Positions 18,984 to 27,701 of a DNA stretch of 64,000 nucleotides are shown one piece after another; position 1 is the stretch's first letter, and the number at the start of each line of letters is the position of its first letter. A program made the position numbers and the translations under genes. The DNA is from Paenibacillus doosanensis (GTDB taxonomy: Bacteria; Bacillota; Bacilli; Paenibacillales; NBRC-103111): positions 62,001 through 126,000 of the forward strand of contig NZ_JANYUY010000012.1 in the NCBI RefSeq assembly GCF_025060755.1. The letters are read 5' to 3'. The notes under the pieces are model-generated. The model searched no databases, was not told the origin of the DNA, and saw only the letters and a list, made by a program, of their open reading frames with translations.

Positions 18984-19955
18984 TTAATATACGCCATCTT
19001 CGCCCAATTTTTTGGCGATCCAGTTGGATACGACGACAAGCGCCAGGCCTACGACCGATTTGAACAAGCCGGCGGCCGTGCTGTAGCTGAACTGCGCCTG
19101 CTGAATCCCGACCCGGTAGACGTACGTATCGAACACTTCGGCCACTTCCGAGACGGCGCCGTTATACATGAGAAATACTTGCTCGAAGCCGACGTCCATC
19201 ATATGGCCGAGGCGCAAAATAAGCAGAATGACAATGACGCTGCGGATCGCCGGGAGGGTGATGTTCCACATTTGGCGAATCCGTCCCGCGCCGTCGATTT
19301 TGGCCGCTTCGTACACCTGAGGATCGATTCCCGCCATGGCCGCAAGAAACAGAATTGTCCCCCAGCCGCATTCTTTCCAGATGGACTGCATGGTCAGCAT
19401 GCCCCAGAACAAATTGGAGTTGGTCAGAAAGTCGATGCGGCTGAGCCCGATCGCTTCCAGCATCTTGTTGACCAAGCCTTCCCCTTTGGCGAACAGCAGG
19501 AACGTCAGGCCGGAAATAATAACCCATGACAAGAAGTGCGGCATATAGACGACCGATTGCACGACCCGTTTATATAAGACGCTGCGCAGCTCGTTGAGCA
19601 TAAGCGACAGCACGATCGGCAGCGGAAAGAAAAAGATCAGGCTGAGCAAATTGATCGCCATCGTATTGCGGAACAGCAGCATAAATTCAGGATTGGAGAA
19701 AAATCGTTGGAAATGCTCGAATCCGACCCAGTCGCTGTGTATAATTCCGGCAAACGGAGAGTAGTTCTGAAACGCGATCACGACTCCCCACATCGGCACG
19801 TATTTGAAAATAAGAAAAAATAAAACTCCGGGCAAAGCCAGCAAATATAAATATTTGTCCCTGGACATATCTTTGATAAGTCTGCCCAGACGGCTCTCGC
19901 CGGAGCGGGCAGGCGAAGCGGGAGCCGCTTGCTGCTGCTGTCTTAACATGGTCAT
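18984..19955 (-). CDS. Oligosaccharide ABC transporter permease, LplB type
   Basis: A 323-residue permease with a polar N-terminal tail followed by the LplB opening (LYLLALPGVLFFLIFKYVP) and an EAA loop (YEAAKIDGAGRIRQMWNITLP). AAGGGGAAGAAG precedes the ATG at 19955. It is the first gene after the second copy of the promoter motif. With the following permease and the lipoprotein at 13940 it forms the second importer of the window. Confidence 0.9.
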   Translation of the reverse strand: MTMLRQQQQAAPASPARSGESRLGRLIKDMSRDKYLYLLALPGVLFFLIFKYVPMWGVVIAFQNYSPFAGIIHSDWVGFEHFQRFFSNPEFMLLFRNTMAINLLSLIFFFPLPIVLSLMLNELRSVLYKRVVQSVVYMPHFLSWVIISGLTFLLFAKGEGLVNKMLEAIGLSRIDFLTNSNLFWGMLTMQSIWKECGWGTILFLAAMAGIDPQVYEAAKIDGAGRIRQMWNITLPAIRSVIVILLILRLGHMMDVGFEQVFLMYNGAVSEVAEVFDTYVYRVGIQQAQFSYSTAAGLFKSVVGLALVVVSNWIAKKLGEDGVY

Positions 19956-20017
19956 TTATCTTCTTCCCCTTCCTTATAGCCTAAGCTCTATCTCAACGTA
20001 AACGATATTGCCTTTGC

Positions 20018-20036
20018 AAACAATCGTACAGTTTTG
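20018..20036 (-). promoter_or_regulatory. A-tract/ACGATTGT activator motif (copy 2)
   Basis: On the minus strand CAAAACTGTACGATTGTTT lies 63-81 bases upstream of the LplB-type permease. The ACGATTGT core and the spacing match copies 1 and 3; the A-tract is less perfect and the predicted -10 (TACGTT) is poor, suggesting strong dependence on an activator. Confidence 0.5.
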
Positions 20037-20115
20037 CCGCAGCCGAGGCCGCAACCGGCAAACGGGGCTTCGATTATTTTGCCGATTGCGACTTTTATGC
20101 GGACGAAAGCGTCAA

Positions 20116-23100
20116 TTACCGCGCCGGAACGGGCTTTAGCTCATGCTGCGCATAGTCGAAATATTTGCCCTCCAGCAGACCGATCAGCGTATTGGTGACA
20201 CGGATTTCGATTCGGTTGCTGCCTTCTTGCAGCAGCTTGGCATCCCCTAGCCAGCGGTAAGGCGACCAGGCGCACACCCCGAGCGATTGCCCGTTGACGA
20301 GTACTTCCGCGCTGTCATGGAAGGCGTCGTCGCTATGGGTCAAGCTGAGCTCGAACGAACCTCCGGCCGGGATCGACGGGAGAACGAGCTCGCGCTCGAA
20401 GGAGAACGTTCCGGCATAATAAGGGTATCCGGGGTAAGGACCTGCCGTCAGCGGCAGCTGCTGCTCCGCCGGGGCCGCAATAACGGGGCGGCGCTCTTCG
20501 TCGAACCGGACGAGAAAGTCGCCCGTCAGGTATACCGCATCGACCAAACCGTCCCAGTCATGGCGAATTTCTACGGCGGCTTCAAGCTCGTTAACCCCTT
20601 CGCATAAATACGAGGCGATGTCGCAACCGATATTCATGGGATCGTACAAAAATACCGGCTTGAACGCGTCCGTATCGACCCGGTGCCCGTTGATCCGAAA
20701 ATATCCGCTGCCGCTGAGCGCGCCCTTGTCCAAGACGAGCATGGCTCGCTGCGGAAGCTTATCGACGGTAAACGCGGCCGAGTATACGGCTTGCAGCGGG
20801 TAGGACATGGCGATCTTCATCGGCGTGCCGAACAGCTGGGACATCTGTACCGGCAGAGCGCTTGCTTCCGCCAAATCCGCGCATTGGTCGATAAACGTCT
20901 TCGCCGTAACGGCCGGAGCTTCCAACGGAGCGCGCTTCGCTTCCGAGCCGGCATCGCCGACGGCGAGCCGGAACGTGTCGAAGCGCACCGCGTTCGGCTG
21001 CAGGGCCGACAGCCGCCATGGAGCGGCTGCGTCCGCTTCCAGCTGCCAAGGCTGTGCGGCGGCGGGCAGAGCGGCGGGCTTGCCGCGCTTCAGCTGTACG
21101 AGCTTCGACTCGTACGGAGCCAGCGACAGCGGCAGCAGCCAGGCCGAGCCGTCGCGGGTTCCTTGGGCGGGCGCGGCATCGCCCCGGTCGAGCGACAGCA
21201 GCTGGAACTCGGCGTCGCAGCCTTCAAGGCGCGCGTCGCCCCAAAGCCGCTCGGACGCCCGCAGCGTGATGTCTCGCGGCGTTCCTTCTTGGTTGCTGAT
21301 GAACACCAGCGCCGTATCTTCGGACAGCTTGCGCGTTTGCGTCAGCAAGCCCCAATCGCCGCATGCGGGCAAAAGCTGCACGGCTTGCGGCTGCAGCTCG
21401 CCGAGCAGGGCGCTCATCCGCTTCACGGCCTGCTGCGTCTCCGAAGCTGCCGTGCAAGGCAGGAAGTATACGCTGCCGGCTCCTTTCACCCAATCGGGTT
21501 CCGTATTGCCGCCGCTCCAGAATTGTTCGCGCACGGGCTCCGTCAAACCGAACAGCCGCCGGATCGATTCCGAATCCTGCTGCCGCTGTCCGGGCTCGAT
21601 TGTCTCATAAGGCAGCTGCCCGAGACTGATCACGATACCGCCTTGCTCGGCGAACAGCTGGATTTTGCGCCAGGCGGCGGACTCCAGATTCGTCATCGGG
21701 GGCATAATCAGCACCGAATAGGAGGCTTTGCCGAGCGAGAGCTTGCCGCCGGCCGCGTCGGCCTCCGCCAGCAGCTCGGGATCGAGATGATCGAAATCTC
21801 TGCCGCTTTTCGTCAGCTCGCTGCAGACGCCGCTCCACCATCGCTTCAAATCTTCGAGCTTTTGCTGTTCCTCCGGGTTCTTGCCGCCGTACTGGAAGCC
21901 GTGGAACGGGTTGCCCATCTGCGTCCACAGCGATGTGGTCGGCTGCAGCACCGCGACGGAAATGTCGGCTTCACCCGAGCTCATCACGTAGCTGATCCGG
22001 CCGGTGTAATCGCCGAGCTGCCGGAAATGCCGCCAATACGGGTTTTGCAGAAACTGGGACGGCGGCGCGTCATGCTTGGTAAGCCCGTCGAGCGTATAGA
22101 AGAAGGCATGGAAGTTGAATAAGTTCGTGCCCATCGCCGCCATCCGGTCGATCATCCATTTGGCGTCCTGCAAGGTCATGGACCAGCCGACGCTGTGAAA
22201 GCATTCGATCAGATTGCGCTCCCGGTTTAATTGGCGGGCGATGGAGCTGACCATTTTCGGATCGCTGCGGAAATTGCCCGCGTTTTGATCCAAAATCCAG
22301 TCGAGCGAGCGGCCGAGCTTTTCGTGCGCGGAATCGCCTCCCGGAATATGGCTGTACAACTGCGTCGTCATCCTTACGGATGGGACTTCGGTAATGTAGT
22401 CAAGCCCGTGACGCTCGCACCAATCATGGACCTGCTTATGATAGGCTCCGAGCAGGAGCAGGTGAACCGACTGGTAGTAGTCGTAACGGACTTGCGCCGC
22501 GTTGTCCGCATCCGCATAGAGCAGGGCGTGCAGATGGTCGCATAGATCGTAGCCGTTTTGCTGCTTGAAAAATGCGGCCAGCTGCGGAGACCACGGAATG
22601 CTGCCGAGCAGCCCGATTTCATCGGTGAACATCCCTTTGATCGTGCCGCCGAAATATTCGCCCAAATGCTGCGCGTACCGGTCATGCGTCAGACGGATGA
22701 AGGTAGCCATCGCTTCGCGGTTGCACGGGTCGACGAAGGTGCCGTAATATTTGAAATCCTCGATTTCCTTCTCCTGAACGATCAGCACTTCCCACTGGCC
22801 TTCCGGAGCCGTCCATTCGAGCTTTTGCACCGTACGGTAAGTGAAAAACCGTTTCTGGTTGTACGCGGTAAGCCCCGCTTTCTGGAATATCGGCTCCGTC
22901 TGAAAGTTACCGATCGACGAACGGATGTCGACGGCTTCGTCCCACAGCTTCCGGCCCGACGGCAGCACCGGAATCGCTTTGGCGTACAAGATGCGCGCCC
23001 ACGGCAGCTCGACCGACAAGCGTTCGCCGCCCTCCGCTCTTTGCGCGTGATGAGCCAGCGTGTAGTGCTTCGCTTCCGGATGCTCCAGCGTTACCTCGCC

Positions 23101-23385
23101 GCCGGCGATGCCGCTCGGGTACGGGTATTCGTCGTACAGCCAAATGTACAGTCCTCGCGCTTGGGCCGCCTCCACTGCAACCTTGACTTTCCGGAACCAG
23201 ACGTCCGATAAATAAGGGATGTTCAGCCCTTGTCTCGCGCATACGAAGGCGCCGCCCAAACCTTTGTCGGCCATCTCGTCGATTTGACGGCGAATTTCGT
23301 CATCTTCCATATCGCCGTTCCAAAACCAGAACGGATGAATCCGGTAATCAGCCGAAGGATTTTTAAATTGCTGCATATCGAACAT
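20116..23385 (-). CDS. GH106-like alpha-L-rhamnosidase
   Basis: A 1,089-residue cytoplasmic enzyme without signal peptide. Near the N-terminus it has HPFWFWNGDMEDDEIRRQI, then LYIWLYDEYPYPSG, GMFTDEIG and other blocks of the GH106 alpha-L-rhamnosidase class, a catalytic barrel in the first about 600 residues, and C-terminal beta-sandwich regions (residues about 930-1085) resembling galactose-binding folds. The frame opens at GTG 23391 but GGGAGG fits the ATG at 23385. With the GH105-like enzyme it suggests processing of rhamnose-containing pectic fragments such as rhamnogalacturonan. Assignment to GH106 is by motif memory and could be a neighbouring uncharacterised GH family. Confidence 0.68.
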   Translation of the reverse strand: MFDMQQFKNPSADYRIHPFWFWNGDMEDDEIRRQIDEMADKGLGGAFVCARQGLNIPYLSDVWFRKVKVAVEAAQARGLYIWLYDEYPYPSGIAGGEVTLEHPEAKHYTLAHHAQRAEGGERLSVELPWARILYAKAIPVLPSGRKLWDEAVDIRSSIGNFQTEPIFQKAGLTAYNQKRFFTYRTVQKLEWTAPEGQWEVLIVQEKEIEDFKYYGTFVDPCNREAMATFIRLTHDRYAQHLGEYFGGTIKGMFTDEIGLLGSIPWSPQLAAFFKQQNGYDLCDHLHALLYADADNAAQVRYDYYQSVHLLLLGAYHKQVHDWCERHGLDYITEVPSVRMTTQLYSHIPGGDSAHEKLGRSLDWILDQNAGNFRSDPKMVSSIARQLNRERNLIECFHSVGWSMTLQDAKWMIDRMAAMGTNLFNFHAFFYTLDGLTKHDAPPSQFLQNPYWRHFRQLGDYTGRISYVMSSGEADISVAVLQPTTSLWTQMGNPFHGFQYGGKNPEEQQKLEDLKRWWSGVCSELTKSGRDFDHLDPELLAEADAAGGKLSLGKASYSVLIMPPMTNLESAAWRKIQLFAEQGGIVISLGQLPYETIEPGQRQQDSESIRRLFGLTEPVREQFWSGGNTEPDWVKGAGSVYFLPCTAASETQQAVKRMSALLGELQPQAVQLLPACGDWGLLTQTRKLSEDTALVFISNQEGTPRDITLRASERLWGDARLEGCDAEFQLLSLDRGDAAPAQGTRDGSAWLLPLSLAPYESKLVQLKRGKPAALPAAAQPWQLEADAAAPWRLSALQPNAVRFDTFRLAVGDAGSEAKRAPLEAPAVTAKTFIDQCADLAEASALPVQMSQLFGTPMKIAMSYPLQAVYSAAFTVDKLPQRAMLVLDKGALSGSGYFRINGHRVDTDAFKPVFLYDPMNIGCDIASYLCEGVNELEAAVEIRHDWDGLVDAVYLTGDFLVRFDEERRPVIAAPAEQQLPLTAGPYPGYPYYAGTFSFERELVLPSIPAGGSFELSLTHSDDAFHDSAEVLVNGQSLGVCAWSPYRWLGDAKLLQEGSNRIEIRVTNTLIGLLEGKYFDYAQHELKPVPAR

Positions 23386-23426
23386 GTGCACAGCCTCCCG
23401 AATTAAAAATGAATGGTTTTCACAAC

Positions 23427-23470
23427 ACTATAAGGGAGGCGTTTATGGTCAACAATCGCATTTTTTTGTA
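23427..23470 (-). promoter_or_regulatory. Promoter with A-tract/ACGATTGT activator motif (copy 3)
   Basis: On the minus strand TACAAAAAAATGCGATTGTTG is followed 17 bases after TTGTTG by TATAGT (23432-23427). It lies 42-85 bases upstream of the GH106-like gene and is nearly identical to copy 1 over the A-tract and core. Confidence 0.65.
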
Positions 23471-23603
23471 AGGGGGGCGGCATGCCGGTGGAGCGGATTT
23501 CCGACATTTTTGCAGACTTGTACATTATTGCGCGATCCTCCTCTTCCGTACGCGGTGCATCAACGGCGGCGGTTCAAGAGAGAAGCGGGCAGGAGAAGAA
23601 ACT

Positions 23604-23632
23604 TTGCCATACAGGCTGAAGTACGGTACAAT
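23604..23632 (+). promoter_or_regulatory. Sigma-A-type promoter of the SET gene
   Basis: TTGCCA (23604-23609), 17-base spacer, TACAAT (23627-23632), 47 bases before the SET-domain start. Confidence 0.6.
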
Positions 23633-23678
23633 AAATCATTAATTCCTTTAATTAAGAGAAATGCGCAGGTGATTAACG

Positions 23679-24065
23679 ATGATTGAGATCAAAACTTCCA
23701 AGCTAAGCGACGGAGAGTTCAACCGGGGAGTGTTCGCTACGCGAGACATCGCCAAAGGCGAGCTCATCCACGAGGCGCCGGTCATTCCTTATCCGAATGA
23801 GCAGCACGAGTTTTTAGAGAAAACGATTTTGGCGGATTACGCCTTTGAATACGGCGCCAACCATTCGGCGATTTTGCTCGGCTACGGCATGCTGTTTAAC
23901 CACTCGTATACGCCTAACGCCGACTATGAACTCAATTTTGACAATCATACGGTCGATTTTTACGCTTATACCGATATTCGCGCCGGCGAAGAGATTCTCA
24001 TTAATTACAATGGCGATATCGACTGCGACGATCCTCTATGGTTTGAACGCAAGGACGAGTCTTAA
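23679..24065 (+). CDS. SET-domain protein (putative lysine methyltransferase)
   Basis: A 128-residue protein that is little more than a SET domain: RGVFATRDIAKGELI at the start, GYGMLFNHSYTPNA holding the conserved NHS of the SAM/knot site, and AGEEILINYNGD at the end. SET proteins transfer methyl groups from S-adenosylmethionine to lysine side chains. Small bacterial members occur in Bacillaceae-type genomes; their targets are not known. A cysteine-rich post-SET segment is absent. AGGTGAT precedes the ATG, and a strong terminator follows. Confidence 0.85.
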   Translation: MIEIKTSKLSDGEFNRGVFATRDIAKGELIHEAPVIPYPNEQHEFLEKTILADYAFEYGANHSAILLGYGMLFNHSYTPNADYELNFDNHTVDFYAYTDIRAGEEILINYNGDIDCDDPLWFERKDES

Positions 24066-24120
24066 CGAGGCGGCGGGCTGTTCGAAAACTTCATAGTTTC
24101 TTCATAAGGAAGGAATAGGA

Positions 24121-24156
24121 AAAGCCCGTCTCTTAAGTCAGAGACGGGCTTTGTTT
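24121..24156. terminator. Bidirectional intrinsic terminator
   Basis: AAAGCCCGTCTC (24121-24132) pairs perfectly with GAGACGGGCTTT (24141-24152). It lies between the convergent SET-domain and YjcZ-family genes and can serve both. Confidence 0.88.
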
Positions 24157-24166
24157 GCCGGCTGTA

Positions 24167-24268
24167 TTAGATCCAGGCGCGGCTTACGATAACAAGCAGA
24201 ATGAACAGAACCAAAATAACGCCGGTGCTTGTGAAAGCTCCGCCAATTCCGCAACCTAATCCACCCAT
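24167..24268 (-). CDS. YjcZ-family sporulation mini-protein
   Basis: A 33-residue frame reading MGGLGCGIGGAFTSTGVI followed by the hydrophobic stretch LVLFILLVIV and ending SRAWI. This is the pattern of the YjcZ family: Gly/Cys-rich head and one membrane helix with an FxLxVIxLFILLxIV-like core. A very strong GAGGAGGAG precedes the ATG at 7 bases. In Bacillus such proteins are made during sporulation; the function is unknown. Confidence 0.85.
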   Translation of the reverse strand: MGGLGCGIGGAFTSTGVILVLFILLVIVSRAWI

Positions 24269-24485
24269 TCGAATCTCCTCCTCAGCTTAGCTTGCATTTC
24301 ATTCAGGGGTGTTTTAGCCCCCAAGTTAAGTTATGCCGCTCAGGTGCAAACGGATTGGACGGATGTACTTGCGGGATACTGGAATCAGAAAACCCACGTA
24401 TGGCTGATCGTGTAAATATATGGTAAGATCGAAGGGTGCCATTCGGCCGCTTTTGTACGGCTGCGCCTTGCTACAGGGGGCGCGA

Positions 24486-24932
24486 ATGAAAGCGCAAGCC
24501 GATGAATTTATCGAAAATATGGTGATAAGTATGCAACCGGCCGCTACATCGAACGTGATTCAAGAATCGCTGCATCGAATCGTACAGTGCAGAGACCTGC
24601 TGAAGCTGCTTTCGTCCAAACGGAATCAGGACGGGGTGTGCCATCTGTCGCTTAAGGTGTTAAGCAATTTTATGGACCTGTCTACAGAGGACGTCTCGCG
24701 TACGATCAGGAAATTGGCGCATTTCGGTCTGATCAAGAGCAACCGTGCGCAAAACGAATTTGAAATTTTGAAGCAGCATTTCGAAAGCTCTCCCCTCGCC
24801 ATTACGGAGTCGCTGCTGAAGCTTCTGCAGGAAAACCCGGAACTGACCTTCCAGGAGCAGGCTGCCCGGCTGGACATTTCCGTGAAAGATTTGGAGGTCG
24901 TATACGGGCACTTCGTCTATGTGCTCACGTAA
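24486..24932 (+). CDS. Winged-helix-like regulatory protein, unknown
   Basis: 148 residues. The middle (DGVCHLSLKVLSNFMDLST, then EDVSRTIRKLAHFGLIKSN) looks like a winged helix of the MarR/Crp type, and the end (LTFQEQAARLDISVKDLEVVYG) could be a second helix-turn-helix. The frame is open upstream to 24420, but AGGGGGCG is placed correctly for the ATG at 24486. No ligand domain and no neighbour on the same transcript is evident. Function not recognised. Confidence 0.65.
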   Translation: MKAQADEFIENMVISMQPAATSNVIQESLHRIVQCRDLLKLLSSKRNQDGVCHLSLKVLSNFMDLSTEDVSRTIRKLAHFGLIKSNRAQNEFEILKQHFESSPLAITESLLKLLQENPELTFQEQAARLDISVKDLEVVYGHFVYVLT

Positions 24933-24933
24933 A

Positions 24934-24964
24934 ACCCTCTGGCAGAAGCCGGGGGGTTTATTCC
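24934..24964 (+). terminator. Probable intrinsic terminator
   Basis: AAACCCTCTGGC pairs imperfectly with GCCGGGGGGTTT across AGAA, followed by TTTATT, right after the stop of the winged-helix gene. Confidence 0.55.
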
Positions 24965-25572
24965 CGTATGGAAAGTCGCCCCCTGCGCGCGTGCGTCGGC
25001 CCGTGCCGTGGGCGGGATCGCTCACGCTCAAGCGGCAGCCGTAAGGCCGGCAAGGTTGAAGCATAAAAGCAGCGGATCACGGATGAATAAAAGGGGATGC
25101 AAGGAACGGCATAATAATGCCGGAAACAAGGAAGGAATGCGCAGCAGGAGGAGAACTTAAATCAATTCATGCGGACGATACATTCAGCCGGCGGCATGCA
25201 GGCTGCTTCAGGTCGGGCGTATGAAGCTTTTGATCCGGAACAGCAGGTCCAGTACGGCGCCCCCAATGAGAAAATAACTAATAATGAAACTGAGCACGAC
25301 GAGAGACACATTTTTGAAAATTTTAACGATAATTTCAACTCAACTCCCCAATTTAATCTATAAATCTATTTATCTACTATTTGTGCGATTATGCACTTTG
25401 TATAAGTTACATTATTTAGGAGGATAACGCAAGTTTTGCGTAAGCCGCGCTTTTCACTGCCCGTATTAAAGCAATGACATGGACTTTGCGCCGGCAAGAT
25501 GGTTAAATAAATAAGGCGGCAGCGATAAAAAGCCGGCCTCCGTCATTCTCGCGAATAGGATGGGAATTTGAG
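24965..25572. other. 608-base gap without a convincing gene
   Basis: The left part is GC-rich, the middle (25280-25440) strongly AT-rich. A 25-codon basic frame at 25083-25160 and a frame at 25169-25363 have no family resemblance. An AGGAGG at about 25421-25426 is not followed by a start codon opening a useful frame. The only protein-like signal is on the minus strand at 25208-25309. Confidence 0.5.
25208..25309 (-). CDS. Possible 33-residue membrane mini-protein
   Basis: The minus strand reads, from a GTG at 25309, SLVVLSFIISYFLIGGAV and then DLLFRIKSFIRPT. It looks like one membrane helix with a basic tail. The frame is open upstream for another 11 codons in similar hydrophobic style but without an ATG, and no ribosome site is seen, so expression is doubtful. 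Confidence 0.3.
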   Translation of the reverse strand: MSLVVLSFIISYFLIGGAVLDLLFRIKSFIRPT

Positions 25573-25740
25573 ATGAAGCATAAATTCGAGATCGATTCCG
25601 CTTGTCTCCTGCTAGGGCTGCAGCTGGAGCGGGTGCTGGAGCATTTCGCCCGCGAGCGGCTGGCATGCGTTAAGCTGGACGGCAATTATTACACCGACGA
25701 ATCGGGGATTGAAGAGCTGGAGAAGCTGGCTCCATCATGA
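25573..25740 (+). CDS. Hypothetical 55-residue protein
   Basis: Reads MKHKFEIDSACLLLGLQLER and ends DESGIEELEKLAPS; probably one amphipathic helix followed by a short acidic tail. The ribosome site is weak (GGGAATTTGAG). It ends 16 bases before lspA, so translational coupling is possible. Not recognised. Confidence 0.4.
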   Translation: MKHKFEIDSACLLLGLQLERVLEHFARERLACVKLDGNYYTDESGIEELEKLAPS

Positions 25741-25756
25741 CGAAAGAGGGTTCTTC

Positions 25757-26212
25757 ATGCTGTTTTATATTACGGCGGCTATCGTAACGGCCATTGATCA
25801 ATGGGCCAAAATATGGATACGCAATTCCATGGAGGTCGGGCAATCCGTCCCGTTCTGGGACCCCGTCCTGCATTTTACCTATTATGAGAACAGCGGCATG
25901 GCGCACAGTCTGTTTCCGGGATACGGCCGATTGTTCGCTTTGTTTGCCGTACTGTTTATTGCAGGAGTGCTCTATTACCGGGCCAAGGGCGAGATCAAGG
26001 GCAGATGGATGGATCTTAGCATGGGGTTTCTGGTCGGAGGCGCGGCAGGCAACGCAATTGACCGGATTTTGTTCGGAAAAGTGACGGATTTCCTGGAATT
26101 CACATCGGGTCACGGCATTCTCAATTTGGCGGATGTGGCCATTAACATCGGAGTGCTGCTCGTCATCGTCAGTGCGGTGATCGGCATTGTCAAAAAAACA
26201 GGCTCATCCTAA
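25757..26212 (+). CDS. lspA: Signal peptidase II (prolipoprotein signal peptidase)
   Basis: A 151-residue membrane aspartyl protease that removes signal peptides from lipid-modified prolipoproteins. Four membrane segments are visible. The two catalytic aspartates are in GNAIDR and LNLADVAINIG, and YYENSGMAHSLFPG is the conserved N-terminal loop. The open frame extends upstream to 25709, but AAAGAGGG fits the ATG at 25757, which also gives the usual first membrane helix (FYITAAIVTAIDQ). The window alone encodes several lipoproteins that need it. Confidence 0.9.
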   Translation: MLFYITAAIVTAIDQWAKIWIRNSMEVGQSVPFWDPVLHFTYYENSGMAHSLFPGYGRLFALFAVLFIAGVLYYRAKGEIKGRWMDLSMGFLVGGAAGNAIDRILFGKVTDFLEFTSGHGILNLADVAINIGVLLVIVSAVIGIVKKTGSS

Positions 26213-26245
26213 AAACAAATGTAAACAAAAAAAGGAGCGCAAACG

Positions 26246-26755
26246 ATGGATAAACAAATACAAGCACGGCTCGTACTTGCAGAAAATCCGGACATGGTTT
26301 TCAATGAGGTGGTTCGAATTACGATTGAACGCGGCGATTTGGCATTTTGGCTGAAGTTTACCTCCGAATGGGGAGGGGCGTTATATTTCCTAGACGAAAA
26401 AAATACAAAGCAGCGGGAGCAGGGGGCTATCTCTGAAGAGGAATACGAATTTTCCCGAAGAACTTACCGTCTCGGTCTTATTACATTGAGCGGGCTTTAC
26501 GACAAGCTTAAGGTATGGTCGGAACGGGAAGCGGGGGATTACGCGTTCTCGATGGATATGCTGGAATGTTATTTTATTCCCGCCTATCTCCAAGATTACA
26601 GCGAGATGAACGCGGTAGCGAAGAAGCAGGGGCGGCAGTACGTTCAGCTCGTGCTTCAAGCGCTTGAGAACCAAGGGAAGCCGGAGGAGAAGCTGGAGTC
26701 GATCCGGCAGCTTGTGCACGAATATATTAAAAACATGCATACGTATGTAAAATAG
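26246..26755 (+). CDS. Hypothetical protein, 169 residues
   Basis: Starts at ATG 26246 after AAAGGAG with good spacing. The protein is soluble and mostly helical, rich in aromatic and charged residues (GDLAFWLKFTSEWGGALYF; DMLECYFIPAYLQDYSEMNA) and ends in a basic helix (VHEYIKNMHTYVK). No known domain recognised. It follows lspA by 33 bases on the same strand. Real gene by codon use, start site and length. Confidence 0.7.
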   Translation: MDKQIQARLVLAENPDMVFNEVVRITIERGDLAFWLKFTSEWGGALYFLDEKNTKQREQGAISEEEYEFSRRTYRLGLITLSGLYDKLKVWSEREAGDYAFSMDMLECYFIPAYLQDYSEMNAVAKKQGRQYVQLVLQALENQGKPEEKLESIRQLVHEYIKNMHTYVK

Positions 26756-26783
26756 AAGAAAGGGGTTCTGCACCCCCGACGAG

Positions 26784-27470
26784 TTATCCGGAAATCAGCC
26801 GGTTGTGAGGGATTTCGAGAAAACTGTAGGCTTGAGCCAACAGCTCCGCCTCGTTTTCCTCATAGAAATGTCGGGAGATGCCGTTCATTCCCGTACGCTG
26901 GCTGAGCCGGTCCAATTGATTTTTCATCAGCTTGGAGTTGCAAAGCACCGCCACCTTCTGGCAGTGGGGCAGCATCCATTTCTGCAGCTCCTCGATTTTC
27001 TCATTGGCTTCCGGCGTGAACACGAACGGATGGCCATCCGCCATCATGCCCCGGTTATCGATCAGCAGCTTGATTCTCCCTTTGGACAAATACGTGCAGG
27101 CGATTTTCAAGTCAAACGAAGTTTTGACAATGTCCTCGGCGCTCAGCACGCCCTTGACCTGCCAGGAGATGACCTCTTCTTCAAAATCGATGTTGTACAC
27201 GAAACGCTCGCTTAACGCTTTGCGAAATTCGCTTTTCATATAAGCGGAGTGCAGCTCGAACCGTTCATTGTCGAAAAAATAGCTCATGTCGACATCAAGC
27301 GCTTCCGTCAGCTTCGCGATGTTCTCCAAGGAAACGTTCCTCTCTCCCCGCTCCACGCCTCCTATGTACGAACGATCCAAACCGGCCCGGGCGGCCAATG
27401 CCTCCTGCGACATGCCGGATTTAAGCCGAAGCTCTCTCACCCTTTGGCCAAAGTTGGATAAAATACTCAC
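26784..27470 (-). CDS. XRE-family regulator with C-terminal ligand-like domain
   Basis: 228 residues. Residues about 5-65 form an HTH_XRE domain (RVRELRLKSGMSQEALAARA, LDRSYIGGVERGERNVSLEN). The rest (VISWQVKGVLSAEDIVKTSF onwards) resembles STAS/SpoIIAA-like folds by its strand-helix pattern but is not certain. The frame is open to 27575, but GGGAGG and the position of the HTH point to the GTG at 27468-27470. It is a single-gene unit, convergent with the hypothetical gene at 26246. Confidence 0.8.
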   Translation of the reverse strand: MSILSNFGQRVRELRLKSGMSQEALAARAGLDRSYIGGVERGERNVSLENIAKLTEALDVDMSYFFDNERFELHSAYMKSEFRKALSERFVYNIDFEEEVISWQVKGVLSAEDIVKTSFDLKIACTYLSKGRIKLLIDNRGMMADGHPFVFTPEANEKIEELQKWMLPHCQKVAVLCNSKLMKNQLDRLSQRTGMNGISRHFYEENEAELLAQAYSFLEIPHNRLISG

Positions 27471-27701
27471 TCTCGAACCTCCCTCCGGATCGGGCCTCAA
27501 AAATGCGAAAACGGCAGCATGCGGAAGCCTCGGACTATAAGTACCATTATAAACGTAATTTTGCACGAAAAACATAGAAATATAAAATTTTTTGATGAAA
27601 AATAGGCTTTAAGCGAAGACGGCCAAGCCTGCGCCGCTTTGCTCAAAGCCTTCATGTAAAAGGAGTTCCGGATGCTGCCGCGCCTGCAGCGGCATAAGCC
27701 G

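Noticed and set aside
20683-22122. 479-codon plus-strand frame inside the GH106-like gene
   Set aside because: Antisense to a recognised enzyme, no ribosome site, composition typical of a GC-rich shadow.
25169-25363. 64-codon plus-strand frame
   Set aside because: Low-complexity Asn/Glu-rich end caused by AT-rich DNA, no ribosome site; the opposite strand has the better protein-like signal.
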